The notes beneath the pieces are model-generated. The model was given only the letters and a program-made list of their open reading frames with translations. It made no database searches and was not told the origin of the DNA. A program made the position numbers and the translations under genes. A stretch of 64,000 nucleotides of DNA from Udeniomyces pyricola (Eukaryota > Basidiomycota > Tremellomycetes > Cystofilobasidiales > Mrakiaceae): positions 435,389 through 499,388 of the forward strand of contig BCIK01000004.1 in assembly GCA_039545295.1 (NCBI GenBank). The letters run 5' to 3'. Position 1 is the first letter of the stretch; each line of letters opens with the position of its first letter. Below, piece by piece: positions 1 through 11,362 of the stretch.

Positions 1-1259
1 ACGCGAAAAACGTCGTCGCCGACTGCAACACTATCGGCCTGACCGATGATTTTGAGCTAACCGATAAGCTCGCTGCGTTCTTGCGTGTCAACTCGACGAG
101 GATCGAAGCTCGTCTACCTGGCGTGATAGCACGGTTGGAGCGTTATCGACAGTCGGCGAGAAAGGAAGTTGTGTCGAAAGAACGAGTCATGACATATGGG
201 TTCTTGAGGGATGTTTATGGGTCGTGGAAGCCGAAGGAGGCCCTCGGAAGAGTTCTGGAGCAGGAATGCGAGGGGAGTAAGACGGGTCCATCGATAGTGC
301 GAGACTACCCTCACGTGTTTGTGAGCCTCGATGAGCGGATGAGGGCAGTCGGTCGGTCACCGGCCTGTGGCTTTGGTATCTCTTTTGGGTTAGTCTTTGG
401 CATTGTGCGTTCCGTTGTAAAGACTTCGAGCTCAAGAAAGCATTTGTTGATTTGATTTTCCTGGATTCTTATTCCTTGACCGTTTGTCTTGTGTATTCTC
501 ATATGCACAGGACGACCTTTGGCGTCGTAATCACCTCGTGATCCCATCTCTCGCCAAATACGAAACCGACTTCTCTCCTTTGTACCCCACTTCAATCGCC
601 TACTATCCCATGTCCCGCCCCGTCCTCGTGGGTTGGCTCTCAGACAGGGATCTCTGGCCCAAGGAAGGCAGCCGAGGGTTCTTTGGAAACAGTATTCTGA
701 ACCGGTTGTATTGGAGTCTCAATGAACAACAGTTCGATGTACGTAATTCAGTTTTGAGGGATTGCAGCTGACATTCATCCGCCTCTCCCACACCATACTT
801 ATGTAACCCTTGGACTTCCAGGATATTCCGGTACATATGACGTCCCACGCATACTCCTACAAAATCTCACACTTCCCCCTTGCCAGTTCGACCTCTGCCA
901 CCTCTTACTCGACTGATACGTCCAACATCAACAGCTTCACCCCTCCTGCTACTGTCCGGTCGATCCTCTATCCCACTTACTCCTCGGTCCCCATGACTGA
1001 GGCTGACGATACGTCGATACGAGATCGCCGTCGGTTCGAGTGGGAAGACGCTTACGATGACGTCCGGCCACGCCGGGCAGGCCTGAGGAAGGCGTCGCGA
1101 TGGCTTGCGGGCGTGCTTGGGATCAGCCGGTTCGACGAAGGGCATGGCGGGTGGAGAATTCGGAGGAAGGAGATGAGAGAGGAAGTCTGGTTTGATCTGA
1201 TTAGGGTGGAGGACGAACGAGGGAGGGGAAAGTGGACCAAGATGCGTGGCGAAGAGTGA
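1..1259 (+). CDS. Hypothetical protein, 3' part (5' end outside window)
   Basis: The reading frame is open from the left edge. Three exons fit: 3-347, 511-738 and 822-1259, joined by GT-AG introns with phase-0 junctions and ending in TGA. The visible part is about 337 residues, soluble and charged, with no membrane segment or signal. The middle exon contains a run with W, GWLSDRDLWP and NSILNRLYW, and the last exon ends in a basic, Arg/Glu-rich tail. I do not recognise the family. The coding call rests on consistent phase and coding-like codon choice, not on homology. Nothing downstream suggests a functional link. Confidence 0.7.
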
Positions 1260-1888
1260 ATGAACACCTGGACGATGTGTAGCGGCGATCAATGCTTGAA
1301 TGCCAGATTCATGTATCCCAGGTATAGTAGTTAGAGTTGAATTTTGGACGTTGATCATGGATTTTTCATCATCATGTTTGGGAATATACATATTTTTAAT
1401 GTTTCTAGTGCTTCTGCAGGGGGTTTCGAGGGGTTCGTCCTTTTCTTTCTCTTTTCTTATATTACAATATTCTGCATTGTTCCTAAGCGCCACGATCGAT
1501 ATCATTGGCTATTTTGCCTCTTGCCTTCACTTGGTGCAGCGTTGACTTCGGAAGCGGAGGGGACTCGTTGAATGTTGATCACGTTGATCCATATGCAGTG
1601 CATAGCGTGGCCTTAGCCTGGAAGAAAGAGGGTGGTGACACCGGCTCCATCGATCGCAAGTTCNCNCCCNCNNCCCCCCCCCCCCCCTTCTCTCTACCCC
1701 TTCTCGTCTAGTTTCTCAAGTGTTCGCTTTCCATCACCCTCCTTCTTCCTCTGCAACGCAAGTATAAGACAAAAACGCTCATCGACATCTCCGCCCTCAT
1801 CTGGGTGCCCGCCACTGCATCCCCTTCATTTTGTGCTTCTAACGCGCGTCACCGCCGATATTCTACACACACACATATATATAGATAT
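1260..1888. other. Intergenic region with C-run and N bases
   Basis: No gene is visible. It holds the 3' flank of the left-edge gene and the pyrimidine-rich promoter of the secreted-protein gene. A C homopolymer with interspersed N bases lies at about 1665-1687, so local assembly is uncertain. A short CA/TA-rich stretch (about 1865-1888) directly precedes the start codon. Confidence 0.6.
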
Positions 1889-4109
1889 ATGCTCTCGATA
1901 CTCCCCGTTGTTCTCACCACCCTCGCCGTCATTACGACCTCCACGTATGCGGCATCGTTCCCTCCGCCGTCTCTCAACACGAGAGCACAAGGTGACGGGT
2001 ATACTGATCCCCGCACGATGGGTGGTCAAATGCTCACTGTAAGCAGGCTCTTTGTACACACTGGAGTGTATTCTGCAGGCCGACACGTGCATGGCCGATG
2101 GGTTGATCTCGGTATACTGACTGCAGTCACCGATCCGATCGGCCGGGGGTACCGCATGCACAGTACTAGCCCGTGCATTGGACATCGCGTCTAACTCCCT
2201 CCTTTGGTCTTTGGTGATTCTGCTTAATAGATCGTCAAAGATACGTACCCAGCAGGTCTGGGTGAGTAGATAAATTCTTTGGTTTTTTCAGTCAGGCGCA
2301 AAGAGCCATCTCACTAAGATCCGGCTAAGTACCAGAAGCATGTATAGCAGTACTCTTCCATGCTCGCTTCGGCATCGAACTGGACAAGTAATGTGTGTAT
2401 TGATCCCGACGACATGCATGAATATGGATGGGTGTGATCCTCTTTCGATCTGCAGGCGAGCCTTTGAACATCATCGTATCAGCTTCATCCAATGCGGCCG
2501 TTCTCGTCGATTCGTTGACTGACGGAGGATTTCAAAATTGGGCTTTGTACGTTTTTCTTGTTGGCTTTGATGAGATGACTCCGCGGCTGGAGTCGAGAGG
2601 AGGTTGACCCTGACATATATATATGCTCCGACGAGTTTGGACATACGCCTGGGTTTCATTAAATCCCTGCGGATCAACACTTGAAGGCGCCCCTCTTTTG
2701 ACTTCTCCTTCTTCTTTGACCTCGTTTGTGACTTGCGAACGTTAGGAGCGTCAACTTTGGCGCGGAATGCCTCGGGCAGACTACCAATTCTTCAGGTCAA
2801 CAGCAGGCCAACGTTGGCTCCGGTAACAGTACGCATATATCCACTTCGATTCATAATATAACTATGCATGCATGGCATATGCCCATGAAACACAACGCTT
2901 TCATGTGGTTCTTTACTCGACAATCATTCTTTCTTAATTGACGACGTGAAATGATCGTCGCTCTTATCTCATGATGAAGCTACTGCCATCGCTACCTTGC
3001 GATACAACTTTGGCGATGACTTCCTCGGGACGTGTCGGGAGTCGAAGGAGGGGGGCGATCACTTTCGATACTGGCGTCAAAATTCGACGGGGGCGTTCTT
3101 TCTTGCGTGAGTCGATCAAGATGAATGGTCTGATAGTTTGTTGGTCATTTTGTTCGTGTTCTTATGCACTGTGGGGTTTTGATGACTGACTTGTTCCGAG
3201 GCAAATGCGCATGCCTGATTGCTTTGTGACAAATTTTCAACCAGTGCTTCTATCGAACAAGATAGCGATCGTGAGCTTGTTCTCCCATCATCCTTCTTTC
3301 GTACTTGTTCTTTTTGGATTAGGACTGATTCTGCTTGGTTTCAATCTCAGACCAACATGATATCGAAGCTAACGGCTACAACCTTGGACGGGACGAGATT
3401 GCTTCGCGTGCGACTTCCAACTCGACCGTCAACACCAGCTCGCTTCAGGGAGGCGAGACGTTCAGTGGTAGTAGCTCGTACAACGGGTGCATCATGTATC
3501 CCTGGCATACACCAATGGGCAATGTTCCATAACGCACATACTGACATGATGAAGAGACGTCAATTTCTCGCTGTATACTTCTAGGTGGACCTATCAGACC
3601 TCAGTGACTTATCTGACTGGTCTTCTGTCGAACTCATCAGGTGCGAGATGTGTGATCCGTTTGTCTTCTGTCTACTCTGGTCAGGAAGGTAAAGAAATCA
3701 CTCTTACCCAAACATTCCCTGTTATACCACCATTAACAGATGGGATTAACCATTACCTGACGGTCGAAGCCGACGGTCGCCCCGCGATCGACGGTCTGGT
3801 AGCTCTGCTCGACATTCAAATCTCTCAGGCCGGTTCGACGACGAGCGGTTCCAATGGATCAACGTCGTCAGTATTATCATTGGTGGTCTGTTCGATGTTC
3901 ACATTGATGCCGCCTGCTCAAAGCAAAGAATAGCTGAAACTGCCGTACGTTTGGATCATGGTACGTTGGTCCCGTACTTTCTTTTTTTCAGCTCGACGCA
4001 ACAATCAGGAACCAACGCAGTATTACTTGGACCAGTCGCTCCATGCGGACTCTTCTTGATCTTGGCTTGTGCGGCTGGGGGATGGATTTGGGCTATGGTT
4101 CCGTGGTAG
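1889..4109 (+). CDS. Secreted or GPI-anchored protein of a conserved fungal family
   Basis: Eleven-exon model: 1889-2038, 2231-2261, 2456-2546, 2746-2828, 2980-3106, 3245-3270, 3351-3486, 3585-3640, 3680-3870, 3934-3944 and 3992-4109. The first 22 residues form a signal peptide (hydrophobic, ending TYAAS). The core shows PLNIIVSASSNAAVL, FGAECLG, FGDDFLGTCRES, GGDHFRYWRQ and a GYNLGRD motif, which I recall as hallmarks of an uncharacterised family of secreted fungal proteins. A Ser/Thr/Gly-rich stretch and a hydrophobic C-terminus (LLGPVAPCGLFLILACA) suggest a GPI signal or membrane anchor. The 3679/3680 boundary and the 11-nt tenth exon are the least certain parts; the latter was chosen because it brings the hydrophobic tail into frame. 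Biochemical function is unknown. Confidence 0.75.
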
Positions 4110-5003
4110 ATTGCGGGTGAGATCCATTTCCTAAACGTGATGTGTTAGATGAAGGATCACTTGGTTGGGTCTTTGATTAGGCATGTATGATGTAGACGTC
4201 ATGTGCCCTGTCTTGTCTTCCTAGCTATCTACCAGTTGTAGGCGTTGTTTTACACAAATTCGAAGCTCAGAGCAAGCGATCAGTTGCATATGAGGATCGA
4301 TAGACTTGACGCGTAGGACTTGACGCGACCACGTCCGTCCGGGAGCGCTCATGATTAATCGATCAAGCTGGCGAGTAAGGCAACGAGTGCTGTTCGTGGA
4401 GACGATGGCGAGGAGACTTGGGATTGTTGTTGTCAAGCCGGTGTCGTCATGTGGTTCCCCCTGCGGGATGGATCGATAGAAGACGCGGAGAGTGGGGAAT
4501 GGATGTGAGCATATGAGGCACACTGATCAGACGGCGAAATCAAGAACGCGTCGCGTCTGGGGCCGGAGGGGAAACGACATCGACCGATGGGCAATCTGCG
4601 ACTGATACTTGATGAACGCGCCCAAGTAATGGCCAAAGACGAAAAGCGGCCGCGCGTGCTTTTCGTCAAACGCCAAATAGAACAGACGTGCATCATCCTC
4701 CCTTGTCCCTCCACCAGTACATCAACCATCAGCCTCGACTTGTTCCTTTTCTCTTTCTCTCTCTCCCCCATCCCCCTTTTCCTGTCTCTTCCCCTCTTTC
4801 CACACCCGGTCTTCACCACCCACGTCGTTCTTTGCAAGAACCCACGCTCTCTCACGCTCGTTTCCATCCCACCACCCCACGCACCCACGCACCCCTTCTT
4901 ATCGAGCCGGTCTCGATAACCCATTCCTCAAGGAAATTCTCCCGCGACTACTGAACCCCGTGCGATAACTTACCTTTACACACATACCTCTCGAACAGCA
5001 AAT
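4110..5003. other. Intergenic region, promoter of FRE-A
   Basis: No convincing gene. The last 300 bases are strongly pyrimidine-rich, typical of a fungal promoter and 5' leader. Open frames on the minus strand here are low-complexity antisense of that tract. Confidence 0.5.
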
Positions 5004-7900
5004 ATGGCTTTCACTGCTGCCGAAAAGAGCTCGATGAATACCACGAGCTACACCGCTTTCCTTGCCGCCCTCGCCGCAGTTCTCACCCTATTCACTCTCG
5101 TCGCCCACGCACGGACTCTCGCTCGCTGGTTCGCCCGGGGTCACACCAGCAACGTCTGGAAGGGACTCACATTCTATCGTGTAGGAGGAAACAGAGGTTT
5201 CAGGCAGAATGCGAGCGAAAAGGCTGGCTCACTGATCCGGGAAGAGGAGTATACAGGAGATGACAAGTTGGAAGACGTCGCCATCGACCAGGAGCTTGCA
5301 CTGGAGCACAAAAATAACTACACTGGAGCTGGGTAAGCGATCGAGATATGATCAACGTACATACCGCTCGATGGTGGATACTACCAGGAGCTGTTGCTGA
5401 CAGCTCACGGTTCTTAACCTGGTTCATCACCTTGTAGCTCTCCATCAAACAAACTATTTCCGGCCGTCAATTCAAAGCCCCTTTCGACCAAGATATCGTC
5501 GTCTACCCTTGCCAGTCAACTTACGACATCTTCTCAAGCCAGTACCCTCGTCGAGTCATCCTTGCCCGTCCTCGCCACGTCCAACGTTTCCAGGGCTCCA
5601 CCTTACTTTCCATCTCTCCTCCCAACGCCGCTCGTCCAACCCCTTCCTGCGATCTTCCTGCGGATCGGTATCGACCTCACCGTCGCCCAAGCGTTCGTCA
5701 TGGTCGTTTATGCCATCGCTGTCGGCCTCTCACTCTTCTGGTACTCGACCCCGACCGAAGACCCGATTCGCTCGGGCCTCATCGCTACTGCCCAGATTCC
5801 CTTGGTCGTCGCCCTCGGCACAAAGAACTCGGTGCGTTTAATTCTCCTCTCACTGTTCGTCGCTAGACAAGTCCATTCGTACCACGTGCCACGAAGCTGA
5901 TTCGACGGTGGAAATGGGCTCTCTGGACCGCAGACCATCTCAGCTCTCGTCGGACGAGGCTCCGAGAAGTTTAACTTTTTGCATCGACTCGTCGGACGTG
6001 CCATCGTCTTGTGCTCCACGATCCATGTCGTCGTCTACCGTACGTCGTCCTCGTCGTCTTGGATCCAATCGAGATTTGGAACATCTGCCAGTTCATCCGC
6101 TCATCTGTTGTGCCTGGTGTGTGTATAGTCCACAAATACGCCCTCAGTGGGACGTTCTCCAAGGCACTTAATGCTCCACTTGTTTATTGCGGCTTCGTTG
6201 CGTGGCTCGCTCTGATCGTGCTGTCCCTTTCTTCGATCCCTGCTGTACGTACTCGTTGTTCACTCTGATCTACCGACTTGATCTGGTCATCGCCCTCTTT
6301 GACTTGCTGATCAAGTCTTCCTTGATCGGACACCTCACCTCTCACGTGTCTCGGCCCCTTGCACACCTCCGTGGCAGATTCGACGCAAGGCATTTGGCTT
6401 CTTCCTTGCCGCCCACCACGTTGGGATCATCTCCTTCCTCGTTGCCCTCATGTTTCACGTTCCCCTCTGCGTGCCTTTCTGCGCGTCCGGCCTCGCGCTC
6501 TACGCCCTCGACATCGTCCTTCGCTTCACCGTGAAGACGCACCTCACCAAGGCCACGTTTGAGGCAATGAGCGATGGTAAGACGACAATGGTCGAGATTC
6601 CCAGCATTTTGGGTGGCTGGCAAGCCGGTCAACACGTTTACCTGAGGTGCGTCTCCTTTCTCTTTCCCTAAACGCGTTCCAACTTTGTTTGAGCGGTTTT
6701 CGCTGATGAGCGGATTGTCTTTTGTTCTTGCGCTTGCGCTTTTAGGGTTGTCTCTCCGGATTTTGGGATCCTTAAAACCCTCAGCTCCCACCCATTCACC
6801 ATTGCCTCGTCCGACTCGAACAACGAACCGCTCCGCCTCTTCATCAAGTCGTCTGGTTCTTGGACATCAGCCCTCTACAGCTTCGCTCGACACGACCAGC
6901 TCACTTCCGCCTCGAGGCTCGAACGGTCAGATGTAAGAGGACGTCAGTGCCGCGTCGTTGTGGATGGTCCTTATGGCGGATCCGGTCACACCCTCGCCTC
7001 GAGCTTCACTTCGGTCCTCCTCGTCTCAGGCGGTTCAGGAATTACGTTCTCCCTCGGGCATCTGAAAACGCTTTTATCTCAATCCCTCGAGTCGGCTACG
7101 AGGGCTCGATCGGTCGATCTCGTCTGGGCTGTACCTTCATTGGCATCGGCCATCCCGTTCCTTCCCCATTTGCTTCCACTCGTCCAAGCCCGGACTGAAT
7201 TTGATGTTCGGATGCTTGGAGAGAAAGACTACCCTGTCTCGCCTGGTTCATACCAAAAGTCGAATCCTCACGAGCGAAACAACGAAGCGAAGCCGATCAG
7301 GATTAACGTCCACATTTTTGTCACCCGACCGGGTCAGCCAGGGCCGTCTAATACCGCAGACGAAGCCCTCATACCCCACAATCTCCCCGGACTCAAGGTG
7401 TATCTCGGCAGACCTGATCTGGCGACCATCGTCGCGAGCAAGATGGATGAGACGATGGCGAGGGTCGGCTCGAAAGACTCGGTCGAAGGGTGTGGTTTGG
7501 GCATCGGTGAGTCCGTCTCAAGCTTGAATGAATCGTTTTCACCTTTTCTTTTCTTTTCTTTTCTCCATCATTTGCGTTTGCGTTTCCTGGGGGGGGGGGG
7601 GGGGGNGGATTTGAGCTCAGGCAAAACTTCTTGTTCTTTTTTTTTCGGATTTATAGGCGTCTGCGGTCCTTCGGGCATCGTCCGATCGGTTCGTGAAGCC
7701 GTCGCTGGTATCAAGAGTAAAGAAAGTGCCCGAATCGGTGGTGTCGAGGTATTTGCCGAGTAAGTCGGGATAATACTTATCCAATCTCCTTCTCTTCTTG
7801 GGCTCAAGATGATTCCTCTTGGCCGATGAACTAACTTGGTTTCTCTTCTTCTTTGGTGGGTTGTCCGTCACGTCTGTTCTGCAGGCATTTTGGAGTCTGA
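5004..7900 (+). CDS. Ferric-chelate reductase (FRE family), FRE-A
   Basis: Plasma-membrane flavocytochrome that passes electrons from NADPH through FAD and two hemes to extracellular ferric iron. Eight exons: 5004-5332, 5438-5831, 5934-6039, 6129-6244, 6378-6646, 6746-7506, 7657-7759 and 7885-7900; 697 residues. An N-terminal hydrophobic segment is followed by the ferric-reductase core, with paired heme histidines 13 residues apart (LHR...TIH; AHH...MFH). FAD-binding HPFTIA lies near residue 420, the nucleotide-binding SGGSGITF near 500 and the VCGPSG motif near 660; the protein ends HFGV. The last coding exon is only 16 nt. Intron 7507-7656 carries a long G-run with one N. A second FRE lies 3.5 kb downstream; no iron permease or multicopper oxidase is nearby. 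Exact substrate cannot be told from sequence. Confidence 0.93.
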
Positions 7901-8825
7901 ACAAAGCGAGGCTGGCCTTGTTTTTGTTTTTTTCTATCGTGATATCACTGTTGGCTCGAAATCTCTCAGGCACCCTGCCTTTTTTCTTTCTTTTCTTCTC
8001 GTTCTTCATTCCGTTTTGTGGCCAACCCTTCGTTTTACGTCCCCAATCTCCCTTACGTTCCCTTCCATCCCCGCTCCTACTTCTCGAGCCTGAATGCTAG
8101 CCATCGGCTTATTGTGTCTGTGCTGGTCACCGACGTGCAGCAGCAGCACCTCCCATCCTTTTTACGACTCTGCGAGTCGTGTTCTTTTAAGCTTTCTTCT
8201 CTCCTTGCATATCTCTCTCGGTTTTCATCTTGCTCTGGCGCGCATCGATCGATCGAGGTCAATCTGATATTCTGTATCTTAAAATCTTCCGTTCATCACT
8301 TAGCTTTCTTTTTGTTCTTGTATCCCCTTGGTAGCTGGCCCTGGAGTGCTTGCCTATCTCTCTCTCACTGGATATCCAATTATACTATGAAGATGAACTA
8401 GACTTATTAGATCTCATCAATACGTCGATCCCGAATCCACTTCCTGGCGATCCTGGACGTAACGAGGGAGGGGCGATCCTGAATAGGCCGGTCTCGCCTT
8501 GTGCGTGCAGGCAGACGGGTTGCGGTGCCAGCATGTGCCCAGTCAATGATCTCTTTGTCGTATAAGACGGAGAAGACCAACTAACGAGAGTGAAATGATG
8601 AAAACCTCCCATCAAGATCAACGAATTTTAACAAGTAATCCATAATCGATGGCGGCGCACGTGGTGTTGAGACAAAGCACAGCCGACAGAGGTTCGGAGT
8701 CGAAGGAGCATGGGGCGAGATTCAAGTTGACGGACGCGTTGACGTCTTGTTCCCGACCAGCCGGCCAGTTTTCCACTCTTAGCTTTTCATTCACCGCCAA
8801 CGGTGTCATCATAACGTCTGGCAAG
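7901..8825. other. Intergenic region between FRE-A and the CCDC47-like gene
   Basis: T-rich 3' flank followed by a promoter region. An in-frame ATG at 8649 would extend the next protein by 59 residues, but that extension is not membrane-like, so the start at 8826 is preferred. Confidence 0.5.
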
Positions 8826-10768
8826 ATGGCGTCCTATCTCCTGAAAGTCCTCACCCTTCTCTCTCCGGGTCTGCTCTACGCTCCTGCCGAGAACGACGGC
8901 TATTCGGGCTTACAATACATCAAGGGACGATTCGTCTTTCGGTCCGTCTTTGCCCTCTTGGTCCATCTCATTTCCCCAGTCGTGGTTCTTTCCGATCCGG
9001 CCTAGCTCTCTCTCCAGTCAAGCGATGGTATATTCCAGTGACCTCTTGCAGGTCACCTCATCCATCGTCCACCAAGGATCTCGCTGACATTACTCACCTT
9101 CTAGACCAGCGTACTACAAATGGGAGGCCCTGTTGCTGCTCGCTGTCATCGGCTACCTTGTCTTTGCTCAGCTCGGCAAGAAGACCAACCGACGCATAGC
9201 TAGCGCATGGTGAGTTCCTCAGTTGATACCTGAACTTGTTTTTATCATCGACCTCAAGTACAAAGTTGACGGAGTTTCTCTTGTTTTTTTTTTTCCTTCT
9301 TCTTCTTCTTCCTCTTTGTGACACCAGGATCTCGGGTGTGCTTCCCACCCTAGCCGATCAATTCACGACGCTCCATCCGGCGACGTCGACCTCGACCGAT
9401 AGCCTGCCCCTCATCACCGATGGCCCCTCGACGTTCCTCTCTTACGCCTCCGGTCGACGAGCCGTCATCTCTCTCCATACCACCCTCAACCTTCTCCCAC
9501 GACAAGATCCTTTCCGTTTGGCGTACCAGTTCCTGTGGCCATACGTCGATGTGTCGAGCCAAGCTTCGCGCGACGAGTTGACGTTTGACGTCCAGTTGCG
9601 ACCCGTCGTAGATGATTGCGAGGTTAGGTTCGAGAAGATCACTGGTCAAGTCGTCATCACTAACAACAAGGAAGGTGGAGAAGGGGCAAAGAATGGCGTC
9701 GGGCTGGCGACGGGAACGTTCGCGGTCGTTAAGAAAGATGAGCTGAATGGACTCAAGAAGGGTCGATGGGATCTCGTGAGTCTACTCTTCTTCCCAAGTT
9801 GCGGAACGTTCCAAAGGGAGTGTGACTGATGTGGGGAAGGGCGGGGATTGAACCAGAAGAGACGAGCATGACAGGGATGGAAAGAGATTGACGCGGTTGT
9901 TTGTCGCTCATAGACCTTTCCAACCGTTCAAGACGACACTGCGACTTCGCCCTACGTCAACACCTCCGATCTCGCTGTCATCTCGGAGCACATCGATGTG
10001 ACCCATGCTCTCTTTACGCCCTTGGCTTCGGGTGGTCCGGGTCTCAAGGAACTCCTTGACAACACGGAGTGTCGGCAGTCGTTTAAGTCCCTTGTCGTGA
10101 GTAACGCTATCTTTTCTTCTTTCTTCGTGTTTGATCTGTTCATGATACGATAGGACGGTAGATCTCATGTGAAAATGCGCAAGACCAAACGTTGATGCTT
10201 CCATTTCATGTTCCCAACTTCAAATTCCTGTAATCGATGTACCTGATGCTCCTCCCAGATCTCAGACTTGCCAACCACGAAACCCATCCGATCGCTCCCT
10301 GGTCCTTCTCCTCTCCGATTGAGCCTCACTATCTCGCTTCCCCAAACCTCTTCGACGACGAGCTTCGTCACGCCTTTCCTTCACGTTCTCCTCAACATGG
10401 CTGATTTGCTCGCCACGGCGCCTTCGACGGCGGTTTCGGCCGACAAGGTCCGACCGTCGAACGCTTCGGGCCCGGTCAACCCCTTGGGATCGCTGCGACC
10501 GGAGATTTTACGCAAGCTTCGCGTCGCTCGTCAGACGGAGTGGGCCAAGATTGACGGCAAAGCGTCGTCGGCGGCGGCGGAGGCTGGTCGGGAGAATGGA
10601 GGGGAGAAGAGCGAGCGGGAGAAGGTTGAGGATCGAAAGAAGGAGAGGAAGGAAGGTAAAGTGGAGAAGATGGGACCGAAGGAAAAGAAAAAGTTGGAGG
10701 AGTTGGAGAGGAAGAGGAAGCAGATGAAGCAGCTCCAGGCGGCTCAGGCGGCCAAGTCAAGGGGTTGA
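8826..10768 (+). CDS. CCDC47/DUF1682-family ER membrane protein
   Basis: Five exons (8826-8941, 9105-9209, 9328-9775, 9914-10096, 10259-10768) encode 453 residues. One strong transmembrane segment (about residues 44-62, ALLLLAVIGYLVFAQLG) precedes a large cytosolic domain. The motifs ATGRR-like ASGRRAV, SLHTTLNLLPRQD, FAVVKKDELNGLKKGRWDL and ISEHIDVT match my recollection of fungal DUF1682 proteins. The last 70 residues are Lys/Glu-rich and helical (KEKKKLEELERKRKQMKQ), as in animal CCDC47, a subunit of the PAT complex that works with ribosome-bound translocons during multipass membrane protein insertion. Family assignment is from recalled motifs; the role is taken from the animal homologue. 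It lies between two ferric reductases, probably by chance. Confidence 0.85.
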
Positions 10769-11362
10769 TGACGAGGGGCCTAGGATGATGCGAGAGGTAG
10801 TGTGGAAGTGATCTAGTAGTACGCGGGGAAAAGAGAATGTTGATCATCGATACGGTGACTTATATAAAAAAAAATTAGTCAAGAGAATTGCTCGCCTGTA
10901 CCAAACATTACATGATCATACATCGTAATGAGATCAATGGAACCATGTTGCGCATAAAGTCGTCACGTGCACGGTCACTGCGAGGTAACTACGGGTGCTG
11001 ATCATAAATGAATATGCAGATTGATACGTTGACTGCCAGGTTGAGAATAGACGGAATGACCTCATTGGATGGGTTATTTGCAGGCCGTCCACTTTGCGCA
11101 GTGAATAATGAGGAACCATGAAGCGAGTTGAAGATGATGCATGGTGACCGATGATTCGAGGAGTATTTATCATGGCACATGGCACATGATGGAGTGGTGT
11201 ATCAAAAAAAAAAAGTTCAAGCCAGCAGGTCGGCCCGCCGGAGCTTCGGCTTTCGCCGTGGGAAAGAGTGTGATTGGCCCGTGATGCACCGGCCCCTTGA
11301 TGATCATATCTGATATACACAGCACAGGCCGCTGTCCTCCTGATCGTCCCCTCACATCCACC
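10769..11362. other. Intergenic region, promoter of FRE-B
   Basis: AT-richer spacer with short A-runs (10866-10874, 11203-11213). No coding capacity is supported. It contains the GATA-like site listed separately. Confidence 0.5.
11308..11315 (+). promoter_or_regulatory. Candidate iron-regulatory GATA site
   Basis: ATCTGATA lies 48 bases before the FRE-B start codon. Fungal iron repressors of the Sre1/Urbs1/SreA GATA family bind ATCWGATAA; this copy matches eight of nine positions, having T in place of the final A. Position upstream of a ferric reductase makes it plausible, but a single short match is weak evidence. Confidence 0.3.

Noticed and set aside
8649..8825. Upstream in-frame ATG for the CCDC47-like gene
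   Set aside because: The added 59 residues show no signal peptide or conservation; start at 8826 is simpler, though not proven.
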